Below the pieces are notes generated by a model, which saw only the letters and a list, made by a program, of their open reading frames with translations, did not search any database and was not told the DNA's origin. This document shows, piece by piece, positions 24,020 through 33,700 of a stretch of DNA of 64,000 bases; position 1 is the first letter of the stretch, and each line of letters opens with the position of its first letter. The position numbers and the translations under genes are program-made. The stretch lies in NCBI RefSeq assembly GCF_006874585.1, contig NZ_CP029766.1, positions 1 to 64,000 of the forward strand, in the 5' to 3' direction. Source of the stretch: Sphingomonas sp. IC081. GTDB taxonomy: Bacteria; Pseudomonadota; Alphaproteobacteria; Sphingomonadales; Sphingomonadaceae.

Positions 24020-25858
24020 AGCTACGATCCCCGTGTGCTCTCGGTTTATGGAACCGAGCACGGCCAACTTTCCGAACCGCTCGAGTTCCTTTCCTATCTC
24101 TACAACGCAGATATGCGCCCGGTCGGCCTGCCGCACGGCGATTTGGGGCAACACCTGCCGTTCCGCCGGGTGAGCTTCGGCCAGGAAGCCTTCGAACTGG
24201 CCCCGGCCGGCCATTTGGGCCGCAAGTTCGGTGCGCTCATCTCGATCAAGGACTACCCGGGGCAGACCTTGCCCGGCATGTTCGATGAACTCTACCGTAT
24301 GCCTTTCGAGATGACGGTGAGCCAGTCCTTCGCCTTCGTCGAACGCGGCGCGGCTCTGGGCCGCATGAACCTGGCACTGCGCCGCATGCGCTCAGCCGAG
24401 GATGAGGCACTGTCGCTGCGCGATGAACTCACCCGTGCCAAGGACGATGTGGCGGCGGGGCGGGCTTCGTTCGGCGAGCATCACATGACCATTGCCGTTC
24501 ATGCCGAGAGCCTCGAAGTGCTCAATGCCGAAGTGGCCGAAGTTACTGCGGTCTTGGCGGATCTCGGGATCGTCGGCGTGCGCGAGGATATCGCGCTGGA
24601 ACCGGCCTTCTGGGCGCAGTTCCCGGCAAACTTCAAGTACATCGGCCGCAAGGCTCTGGTCTCGAGCCGCAACTTCGCCGGCCTTGCCAGCCTGCACAAC
24701 TTCCCGGTCGGCCGTCCGCGCGGCAACCACTGGGGCGAGGCGGTCTCGCTGCTCGAGACGACAGCGGCCGGCCCCTACTTCTTCAACTTCCACCATAACG
24801 ATCTCGGCAACTTCACGGTGATTGGCCCCTCAGGCTCGGGCAAGACCGTGGTGCTGAACTTCCTGCTCGCCCAGGCTCGCAAGTTCGCGCCGCGCATCGT
24901 CTTCTTCGACAAGGATCGCGGCGCCGAGCTCTTCATCCGCGCGATCGGCGGCCAGTATGACCGCCTGCGTGTCGGCAGCGCTTCGGGCCTCAATCCCCTG
25001 CAGCTTGAGGATACGCCTGCCAACCGCCAGTTCCTGATGGAATGGCTGGGCCTGCTCGCCGGCGGCTTTGATCCCGAAGAGGCCGAGATCGCCGCCGATG
25101 CGCTCGATGCCAACTTCGACCAGATCCGGCCCCGCCGGCGTCTGCGCTATCTCGTCGAACTGCTGCGCGGCCATGCCCGGCCCAAGGCAGGCGACCTCTA
25201 TTCGCGCATGCGTCCCTGGTGGGGCGAAGGCGAGCGCGCCTGGCTGTTTGACAATGAAGAGGACCTCACCGACCTGACCGCTGCCACGGTCGGCTTCGAT
25301 ATGACCGCGATCCTCGACGATCCGGCGGTGCGCACGCCGGCGCTGCTGTATTTCTTTCACCGCGTGGAAGAACGTCTCGACGGTACCCCGGCGATCGTCG
25401 TGGTCGACGAGGGCTGGAAGGCGCTCGACGACGAGGTCTTCGTGCGGCGCATCAAGGACTGGGAGAAGACCATCCGCAAGCGCAACGGGATTGTCGGCTT
25501 CGCTACCCAGAGCGCGCAGGACGCGCTCGAGAGCAAGATTGCCAGTGCGATCATCGAGCAGGCCGCGACCCAGATCTTCATGATCAATCCCAAGGCGCGG
25601 CCCGAGGATTACATCGACGGTTTCGGCCTGACCCCGCACGAGTACGAACTGGTGCGCAGCCTGCCAGACAGTTCACACTGCTTCCTGATCAAGCACGGCA
25701 AGGACAGCGTGGTCGCCCGGCTCAATCTCTCGGGCGAGAAGGATATCCTCACCATCCTCTCAGGCCGCGAGGCGACCGTGCGCCTCTTCGACGAGCTGGT
25801 CGAGGAGACCGGCGCCGATCCCGAGATCTGGATGGCTCCGCTCCTGGAACGCGCTTGA
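24020..25858 (+). pseudogene. virB4: virB4 of T4SS locus 1, 3' part with the ATPase domain
   Basis: The frame resumes as YDPRVLSVYGTEHG after the AGCTA duplication and runs to 25858 (607 residues from GTG 24035). Walker A is VIGPSGSGKTVVLNF and Walker B is AIVVVDEGWKALDD, so the ATPase domain is complete. A shortened protein might still be made from the GTG at 24035, but it lacks the first 185 residues that contact VirB3. It overlaps virB6 by 4 bases. Confidence 0.9.
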
Positions 25859-27027
25859 TGGCCTGTCCCGTCGTCCATACCGGGGAAGACTTCCTCGCCA
25901 ATGCGCTGGCGCATATCGACTGCCAGGCGCAGGCGATCGGCAGCTATGGCTACGGCGCGCTTGCCAGTCCCGGCTCGCCCGTCACGATCGCGCTCACCAG
26001 CCTGCTGACGATCTTCATTGCCCTGTTCGGGATCCGCCTGCTGCTGGGTTATCCGATGGCCACGCGCGATGTCGTGGGCGACGTGCTCAAGGTCGGCATC
26101 ATGCTGACCTTGGCAACCAGCTGGCCCGCCTGGCGGGTGGTGGGCTACGATCTCGTGATCCACGGCCCGAACCAGATCGCGCAAGTGATCGGCGGAGGCG
26201 CCGGGCTTCCTGGCAGCGCCGGTGATCTCGCGGCGCGGCTGCAGAATGTCGACAGAGGCCTCGCGGCCTTCAACACCTTCGGTAGCGGCCGCCTGGGCGT
26301 GGCGCAGGGCGACTGGTTCCAGCTTGGTTTTGCCCGCAGCGCCTATCTGGTCGGTACATTGGGCCCACTGGCTCTGGTGCGCCTGACAGCGGGTTTCCTG
26401 CTGGCGGTGGCGCCGCTGATGGCCGGGCTGCTGCTGTTCGGGATCACCCGGGGGATCTTCGAGGGCTGGGCGCGGGCGCTGGTCACGACCTTTCTCGCCT
26501 CGATGCTGCTCAGCGTCATCTACGGGGTCGAACTGGCCCTGCTGGAACCATGGCTTCAGGATGCCTTGCAAAGGCGCGCTGCCGATGTGCAGACGCTCGA
26601 TGCACCGGTGGAGATCCTGGTCGCCGCGCTGAGCTTTGCGGTTGTCTCACTGGCCGGCGTGTTCCTGATGGCAAGGCTGGCCTTCCACAGCCGCTTCCAT
26701 CTCCCGGCGTTTCTGCCTGAAGCAGGTCCGCGTTCCGAAGCGCCGCCAATCTCGCAGCGCGCCGCGGTGGTGACGGCAAGCGGCGAGGAGCCCTCGCGTG
26801 CTGTCATCGTCGCCCAGTCTGTGACGGACAACCTGCGCCGCGAGGAACGCATCGCCGATATCGCGCGGACCGAAGGCCGCTGGTCAGAACGCAGCGGCAG
26901 CAGCGCTGCACCTTCGACCCTTGCCGCACAGGCCGGCCAGGCCAGCGGTGAGAATGCATTGGGCAATACCTGGCGCAGGCCCTCCCGGCGCCATTCCGGG
27001 GCCGCACGGCGCAGGGACCAGAACTGA
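25855..27027 (+). CDS. virB6: VirB6/TrbL-like polytopic membrane protein, T4SS locus 1
   Basis: A protein of 390 residues with six or more hydrophobic segments (VTIALTSLLTIFIALFGIRL, VGIMLTLATSWPAWRVV, LLAVAPLMAGLLLFGI and others) and a hydrophilic tail from about residue 300. Start and stop overlap virB4 and virB8, so the genes are translated as one operon. It forms part of the inner-membrane channel. Confidence 0.87.
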   Translation: MMACPVVHTGEDFLANALAHIDCQAQAIGSYGYGALASPGSPVTIALTSLLTIFIALFGIRLLLGYPMATRDVVGDVLKVGIMLTLATSWPAWRVVGYDLVIHGPNQIAQVIGGGAGLPGSAGDLAARLQNVDRGLAAFNTFGSGRLGVAQGDWFQLGFARSAYLVGTLGPLALVRLTAGFLLAVAPLMAGLLLFGITRGIFEGWARALVTTFLASMLLSVIYGVELALLEPWLQDALQRRAADVQTLDAPVEILVAALSFAVVSLAGVFLMARLAFHSRFHLPAFLPEAGPRSEAPPISQRAAVVTASGEEPSRAVIVAQSVTDNLRREERIADIARTEGRWSERSGSSAAPSTLAAQAGQASGENALGNTWRRPSRRHSGAARRRDQN

Positions 27028-27887
27028 TGAACAAGATGAGCGATGACGATCTCAACCGCTACTATAGCCAGGCTGAGTCCTGGTCGGCCGACCGTAACAA
27101 GGCACTGAGCGGATCGCGCCGCGTGGCCTGGATCATTGCCGGCGTCGCAACTGGCGTGGCCGCGCTCGAAGCAATTGCGCTTGCGAGCCTGCTGCCGCTG
27201 AAGACGGTGGTGCCCTATACGCTGCTCGTCGATCGCCAGACCGGCAATGTCCAGGCGCTGAAGCCGCTCGATCAGCAGGCGATCACCCCTGACGATGCCT
27301 TGGTTCGCTCGTTCCTCGCCCAGTACGTAAGCGCGCGAGAGAGCTTCGATATCAACTCGCTGAAGGACGATTACCGCAAGGTCGCGCTGTGGTCGGCCGA
27401 CGAAGCGCGGGCACGCTACCTTGCATCGATGGCCGCCAACAATCCGCAGAGCCCGCTTGTGACGCTGCCGAGGCAGGCCCTGGTGACGACCGAGGTGCGC
27501 AGCATCTCCTCGCTTGGCGCCGATACGGCGCTGGTCCGCTTCGTGACCGTTCGCGCCGATCCCGGCGGCCAGAAGCAGGACGTCCAAAACTGGGCGGTGG
27601 TAATGAAGTACCGCTTCTCGACTGCCTCGATGAGCGCGGCCGATCGCCTGCTCAATCCGCTCGGCTTCCAGGTCCTGCGCTATCGCCGCGATGCCGAGAT
27701 GGTGCCGCAGCCGGGCGCAGCCGAAGGCGCGGTGCCCTCGGCCATTGATATGGCCTCCGCACAGGGGCCATCGGCATCGCCGGCCGGCGGGATGCAGGGA
27801 AGGGGGCAGCCGACCGCTCCGGGCGCAATACGGGCGCCTGTGCCGGCCATGGCAGGTCGTCCCGTGCGCTCCGGTATGCCGCAATGA
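27027..27887 (+). CDS. virB8: VirB8-like inner-membrane assembly protein, T4SS locus 1
   Basis: A protein of 286 residues: short cytoplasmic N terminus (YYSQAESWSADRNKALSGSR), one transmembrane helix near residues 32-57, then the NTF2-like periplasmic domain with VVPYTLLVDRQTGNVQAL and LGFQVLRYRRDAE. The Pro/Gly-rich tail after residue 235 is longer than usual. Its ATG overlaps the virB6 stop. Confidence 0.9.
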   Translation: MNKMSDDDLNRYYSQAESWSADRNKALSGSRRVAWIIAGVATGVAALEAIALASLLPLKTVVPYTLLVDRQTGNVQALKPLDQQAITPDDALVRSFLAQYVSARESFDINSLKDDYRKVALWSADEARARYLASMAANNPQSPLVTLPRQALVTTEVRSISSLGADTALVRFVTVRADPGGQKQDVQNWAVVMKYRFSTASMSAADRLLNPLGFQVLRYRRDAEMVPQPGAAEGAVPSAIDMASAQGPSASPAGGMQGRGQPTAPGAIRAPVPAMAGRPVRSGMPQ

Positions 27888-28573
27888 GATCGCTGGCGCT
27901 TCTCCTTGCCCTGATCGCCGGCACTGCCGGTGCGCAGGAGCTTCCTGCTGTCGATCCCCGCATCCTGGCCCTTCCGGTGAGCGGTAGCGGCCTGTTCAGC
28001 CTGCGCACGGCCTCGGACGTGACGCAGACGCTGATGTTCCGCCAGGGCGAGCAAATCGCCTCGGTCATTCTGAGCGATCCGACCGGCTTCAATGTGATGG
28101 TCTCGGGCAGCGGCGACAGTCTGGCCTTGAGGGCCATGCGGCCCTCGGCCTTCGGCGTCATGAGCGTGCGCACCAATATGCGCAGCTATGAGTTCGAGCT
28201 CACGGCCGGTACGCCGCAATCGGTACCGGCGGTCGTGCTCCTGGTGAACCCGCCGCCGCCCAGCTTTGCGCCGCCTCCGGTCGTGCAGGGCCAGGCCGGA
28301 GACCATGCCTTCACCTATCGCCTCACGGGTAACAAGACGCTGCAACCGACCTCCATCCGTGACGACGGGATGAAGACCTACATCGAGTGGCAGGGCGACC
28401 GCGCGATGCCGGCGATCTTTGCGTTGGGCCCGACCGGCGAGGAGCAGATGGTCGACGGTTATGTGCGTGGCGGTATCTACACGATCGACCGCGTCTACGA
28501 GACGCTGATCTTCCGGATCGACAAGGAAGCGGCCAAAGCCACCCGGAACGGGGAGGCCAAGGCCCATGGCTGA
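27884..28573 (+). CDS. virB9: VirB9-like outer-membrane-complex protein, T4SS locus 1
   Basis: A protein of 229 residues with a signal peptide (MRSLALLLALIAGTAGAQ), then the VirB9/TrbG fold ending in YRLTGNKTLQPTSIRDDGMK and VDGYVRGGIYTIDRVYETLI. It forms the periplasmic core ring with VirB10. No VirB7 lipoprotein is seen in this locus. Confidence 0.92.
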   Translation: MRSLALLLALIAGTAGAQELPAVDPRILALPVSGSGLFSLRTASDVTQTLMFRQGEQIASVILSDPTGFNVMVSGSGDSLALRAMRPSAFGVMSVRTNMRSYEFELTAGTPQSVPAVVLLVNPPPPSFAPPPVVQGQAGDHAFTYRLTGNKTLQPTSIRDDGMKTYIEWQGDRAMPAIFALGPTGEEQMVDGYVRGGIYTIDRVYETLIFRIDKEAAKATRNGEAKAHG

Positions 28574-29633
28574 CCTCTCCTTGTCACCTGCCTCGGACGC
28601 GCAGGGCGTGCGCCCGCTGGTCGGCAAGGCGTCCAGCAATCGCTCCGTCTGGATCTTTGCAGCCATCCTCGTCGCGGTCGGCGGCGGCATCTTCTATGGT
28701 CTGCAGACCCGGCGCGTGGCCCTGCAAAACCCGTCGCTGGTGCAGGCACAGCCGGGCAGCGGCAGCACGATGATCAGTTCACCGCCCGAACTGGTGATCC
28801 CGCCCGCGCCCGAATACGAGCAACCCACCCAGCCCGGGGTGCTGGGGTATCCGCAGCAACCGGCCAGCTATGCACCCGTTCCCCAGCCCGTCTATCCGCC
28901 GCAGCCGGTTCGGTCTTACCTGTCCGCTTCGGTTATGCCGCAGCCTGCTCCTGCACCGTATCTGGCGCAGCCGATGCCGCCATCGCCCGGCTTTGCCTAC
29001 CAGGCGCCGCAGTCCGGTGCTACGGCGGGGCCTGATGGCCCGGCGTCGAAGGCAGCCGATGGCCGCGCGCAGGCGCATCCCTTTGCGAATCCCGGCACCA
29101 CGGTGCCCCAGGGCAGCGTGATCCAGGCGGTAATGGAGACCGCGCTCGATTCCACGCGGGCCGGCTTTTCCCGTGCGATCGTCTCGCGCGACGTGATGAG
29201 CTTCGATGGCACCCGGGTGCTCATTCCCAAGGGCAGCCGCCTGTTCGGCAGCTACCAGGCCGACATCAGCCTGGGGCAGAAGCGTGCGCTGATCCAGTGG
29301 CAACGCCTGACCCGGCCCGATGGCATGATGATCGATCTCGATTCCCCGTCGGCCGATCCGCTCGGGCGCGCCGGCGTAAAGGGCAACGTCAACACGCACT
29401 TCCTGCAGCGCTTCAGCGGCGCGATCCTGCAATCCGCGCTCGATATCGGGGTGAATGCGGCAAGCCGCAGGGTGGCGGGCAATACCGTGATCGTGGGCCT
29501 CTCGGGTTCCAACACTCAGGCGACGACCATCCAGAACCCATCCGATATCAAGCCGACCCTCAAGATCCCGCAGGGGGCCAGCGTCTCGGTCTTCGTGGCG
29601 CGGGATCTCGACTTCACTTCGGTGGAGCATTGA
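28566..29633 (+). CDS. virB10: VirB10-like channel scaffold protein, T4SS locus 1
   Basis: A protein of 355 residues: cytoplasmic N terminus, a transmembrane helix near residues 29-47 (WIFAAILVAVGGGIFYGL), a long Pro/Gln-rich linker (residues 75-160) and the TrbI/VirB10 beta-barrel domain (GSVIQAVMETALDSTRAG, ILIPKGSRLFGSYQADI). It overlaps virB9 by 8 bases. It spans both membranes and senses energy from the ATPases. Confidence 0.93.
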   Translation: MADLSLSPASDAQGVRPLVGKASSNRSVWIFAAILVAVGGGIFYGLQTRRVALQNPSLVQAQPGSGSTMISSPPELVIPPAPEYEQPTQPGVLGYPQQPASYAPVPQPVYPPQPVRSYLSASVMPQPAPAPYLAQPMPPSPGFAYQAPQSGATAGPDGPASKAADGRAQAHPFANPGTTVPQGSVIQAVMETALDSTRAGFSRAIVSRDVMSFDGTRVLIPKGSRLFGSYQADISLGQKRALIQWQRLTRPDGMMIDLDSPSADPLGRAGVKGNVNTHFLQRFSGAILQSALDIGVNAASRRVAGNTVIVGLSGSNTQATTIQNPSDIKPTLKIPQGASVSVFVARDLDFTSVEH

Positions 29634-29637
29634 TACG

Positions 29638-30657
29638 GTGCCAACGGCAACGACAATGGCAGCGACGGGGCCCGTGATCTCGCACGAGGTCTATCTCGAG
29701 AGCTACCTGGCGCCATTGGCGCCGTTCCTCTCGCGTGCCGACGTGACGGACATCTACGTCAACCGGCCGGGCGAGATCTGGGTCGAGGCACTGGGCAAGG
29801 CGCTCGAGCGGGCCGAAGTGCCGGAGCTGACCGGCAAGGTTCTCGCGCGTCTGGCGCGGCAGGTCGCGGCCATGAATGCGCAAGGGATCAGCCGCGAGCA
29901 TCCGCTGCTCTCCGGCGCGCTGCCGGATGGCTCCCGCATCCAGGTGGCTTTGCCGCCGGCGACGCGCGGCGAGATTGCGCTGGCGATCCGGCGGCATGTC
30001 TCGGCGGGGCTCAGCCTGCAGGACTACCACGACGCGGGGGGCTTTGCGCAGACGTGGACAGGGCAGGGTGACGCAAAGGCTGCCGCGCTCGAAGCCACCA
30101 ATGACACCGATCTTCTGGAAGTGTTGCGCCGAGCGGTGCGCGAGCGGCGCAACATCCTGATCTCCGGCGGGACCTCGACGGGCAAGACGACCTTCCTTAA
30201 CGCTCTCTTGCAGGAAGTGCCGCCGCACGAGCGGCTGATCGTGATCGAGGATACGGCAGAGCTTCAGCTTTCTCACGAGAACGCCGTTGGGCTGCTGGCC
30301 GCGCGCGGGGCGCTGGGCGAAGCCGATGTCTCGGCCGAAGACTTGCTGATCGCCTCGCTGCGCATGCGGCCCGATCGCATTATCCTGGGGGAGATGCGGG
30401 GCAAGGAGGCGATGACGTTCCTGCGGGCGGTGAACACCGGGCATCCGGGCTCGATGAGCACGATCCACGCCGATACCCCCGAGCGGGCGATCGATCAGCT
30501 GGCGCTGCTGATCCTGCAATCGGGCGCCAACATGAAGTGGGACGATGTGGTTCGCTACGTCACCCGGTCGGTGGATCTGATCGTGCAGCTTGTCCGGGAG
30601 GATGGGGCGCGGCGAATTTCACAGCTGAAGTCACTTGACGCAACACGAAACGCCTGA
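29638..30657 (+). CDS. virB11: VirB11-like secretion ATPase, T4SS locus 1
   Basis: A protein of 339 residues from GTG 29638 (ATG 29656 is an alternative). Walker A is ISGGTSTGKTTFLNA, followed by Asp/His boxes (LIVIEDTAEL, GEMRGKEAMTFL, NTGHPGSMSTIHAD), all typical of VirB11/GspE hexameric ATPases. It ends the secretion operon; the RHS gene follows after 66 bases. No VirD4 coupling protein belongs to this locus. Confidence 0.94.
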   Translation: MPTATTMAATGPVISHEVYLESYLAPLAPFLSRADVTDIYVNRPGEIWVEALGKALERAEVPELTGKVLARLARQVAAMNAQGISREHPLLSGALPDGSRIQVALPPATRGEIALAIRRHVSAGLSLQDYHDAGGFAQTWTGQGDAKAAALEATNDTDLLEVLRRAVRERRNILISGGTSTGKTTFLNALLQEVPPHERLIVIEDTAELQLSHENAVGLLAARGALGEADVSAEDLLIASLRMRPDRIILGEMRGKEAMTFLRAVNTGHPGSMSTIHADTPERAIDQLALLILQSGANMKWDDVVRYVTRSVDLIVQLVREDGARRISQLKSLDATRNA

Positions 30658-30723
30658 TTTTTATAAAACTATTCATGTTTCGCATTGCAATTTCACAAAA
30701 GCGACTGGTTTTACGGGGGTAAT

Positions 30724-33700
30724 ATGTTGCGTCTTGAGCATCGCGGATGGCGCCGATCGCAGGCTGTCCGCATCGGGCTTGTTTGCGGAACGCTGTTATC
30801 GGGTGGACTCCCACATTTTGCGATGGCGCAGGTGGCCGGTCAGGCCGCTCCGCCGCCTTTGACCAGCTCCATTGACGAAAATGGCGTGGATGTAATGCGA
30901 GGCACTTTCGTGGCTTCGTTACCTGCGCTGAGCATTGGCGGGGACCAAGGGCTTGTATATCAACGTGATACGCGCGGCGTTACGAATGTTGTGAGCACGA
31001 TAGAACAGGTAAATGGCGAGTACGTTGTTACGCTTGATGGAAGGTCGGATAATTTTGTTCCCAGTTCCGGGAGCTATGTCTCCAAAACTGGAAATGGCGC
31101 AACGCTGACGATTTCGGGAGGAACATATACCTACACGTCTCGTGATGGCGTGGTGGCGACATTCATTTCGAATAGCGGATATGTATATCCATTTTATGAA
31201 GGAGAACTGGCTCGCCTTTCGACGCTGACTTATCCTGATGGCTCGAGGAAGTTTTTTGCTTTCAAGATATCAACCATTTGCGGCGGTGGATATGATGGCA
31301 ATGTCTGCAATTCGTCACTTTCGTATGTCGCACGACTAATGTCCGTTAAGGATTCAAACGGAAATCAGCTTAAGCTCTCCTATGCTTTTACGGAATCAAC
31401 CGCGAAAAAGCTATCATCTGAAAATTATGATGAGTGGAGCCGGGTGACAAAGGTCACAGCACTGAATAATTCGGTAGATTATTGTGACCCGACAGCAGCG
31501 AGTTGCACGTTTTCAACAACATGGCCGAGTCTGACCTTAGGTGCGGACGGTTCAGTTACCGATGCGGCGGGGCAAGTTACCACTTACGGATCTGGCATCA
31601 CCGGTCCCGGAAATTTCCATCTGTCGCTCACATCTGCCAATGGCAAAGTCAGTTCTGTGTCCGTAAACGGCGTGACGACGAATTATGCTTATTCCGACAG
31701 TGGAAATGTTCGCACGACAATTTCTACCGACGCACTCGGAAACAAGCGGACATACACGATCGATCTGACAAATTACCTCCTGATGTCGGTCAAGGATGCT
31801 TCCGAAAGCACTACATCGTACGAATACGACTCCTTTTTCCGCGTTACAAAAATGACGTATCCGGAAGGGAACTACGTTCTTTATTCATACGATGGACGTG
31901 GAAATGTTCTTGAGACGCGCTTGGTTGCCAAGGCAGGTTCCGGTCTTGCCGATATCGTGACTACTGCCGGTTTTGCAGCGAGTTGCACGAATGCCAAGAC
32001 CTGCAACAAGCCCATTTGGACAAAGGATCCAAATGGCAATCAAACCGATTACACCTATGATGCAACCCATGGTGGACTCGCTACGATTACGCGGCCTGCC
32101 GCTGAGGCCAGCGCCGACCGACAAACCACGACCAATAGCTACTCAACTTACCAAGGTTATTATAAAGATAGCACTGGTGCCATTGTCGCATCGAATTATC
32201 CTACATACAAACTGGTTTCGCAATCAACCTGCCTTACGCAGTCAGCCTGTGCAGGCAGTATAAATGAGCAAAAGACAGCGATCTCTTATGGATTGCAATC
32301 TCAGGGTATCGCGAACAATCTTCTCCCCGTGAGCGTCAGTGCCGCTTCTGGAGATGGGTCCTTATCCGCAACGCAAATGATGTCCTACGATAGCATCGGC
32401 AATCTTTTAACCGTCGATGGTCCTCTGTCGGGCGCCGCGGATACGGTCCGCTACCGTTACGATGCCCTGCGTCGCATTGTCGGCGTAATTGCAGCTGATC
32501 CGGACGGCTCAGGGCCTCTTAAGAGCCGCGCCGAACGCATTACGTATAATGCAGACGGGCAGACCAGTCTGGTTGAGCAGGGGACGGTGAATAGCCAATC
32601 CGATGGGGATTGGGCCTCGTTTAGTCCATCGCAACAGCTCTCCTCGACGTATGACAGTAATACCCGCAAAACATCCGACAGGTTGACAGATGGGGGCGCG
32701 ACTTTCGCCGTTACACAGTATGGCTACGACAGCTTGGGGCGCCCGGACTGTACAACGGTCCGGATGAACAGCGCGACTTGGAATGCGCTGCCAGCATCTG
32801 CCTGCTCACTCCAAGCCGTCGGAGCGGCAGGGCCGGATCGGGTAACTCGGGCATCGTACGATGCGGTTGGCCGCGTGACGAAGGTGACCAGTGCATACGG
32901 GACCTTGGCGCAATCGGATGATGTGCAATACGGCTACACGTCCAATGGTCAGGTGTCTTATGTCAAGGATGCAAACCTGAACCGGACGACTTACGAGTAC
33001 GATGGGTTCGATCGTCTGGTAAAGACACGCTTCCCGGTGGCGACCAAAGGGGTGGATACGAGTTCGGCATCGGACTTCACGGCATTTACGTATGGCGACA
33101 ACGTCCATGTAACCCAGGTGCGTCTGCGCGACGGCGACAGTAGCACAATCGGCTATGTCTACGACAATCTCGGCCGGGTGAAGTCTGTCACGCCGTCGGG
33201 TGAATCGGCCATTTCGTACACCTATGACCTAGCCGGGCGCGTCCTCACGACGCAACGCGGTACGTTACTCCTCAGCAATACTTGGGATGCCCTGGGGCGC
33301 CTGACTTCCGAAGCGCAGCCTTTCGGATCGATGACGTATCAGTACAACGCTGCAGGCAATGTCACGCGGCGGACCTGGGCCGATGGCTTCTATGTAACCT
33401 ATGATTACGACAATATCGGTCAGGTCACGGCCATCCGGGAAAACGGCGCCACCTCGGGCGTGGGCGTTCTTGCAACCTACAGCTACGATAGTCTTGGACG
33501 CCGTACCGGGGTGAGCTTCGGCAATGGCACGAGTCGGTCCTACGCTTTCGACGCGGCAGGCAGGCTTTCCGGCCTCAAAATCGATGCTGCCGGGACGACC
33601 AACGATATCGTGATCGGTGCGGTTGGCGGCGTGGGAACCGCAATCGGCTACAATCCGGCCTCACAGATCACCAGCGTCGCCCGGAATAACGACGCCTATG

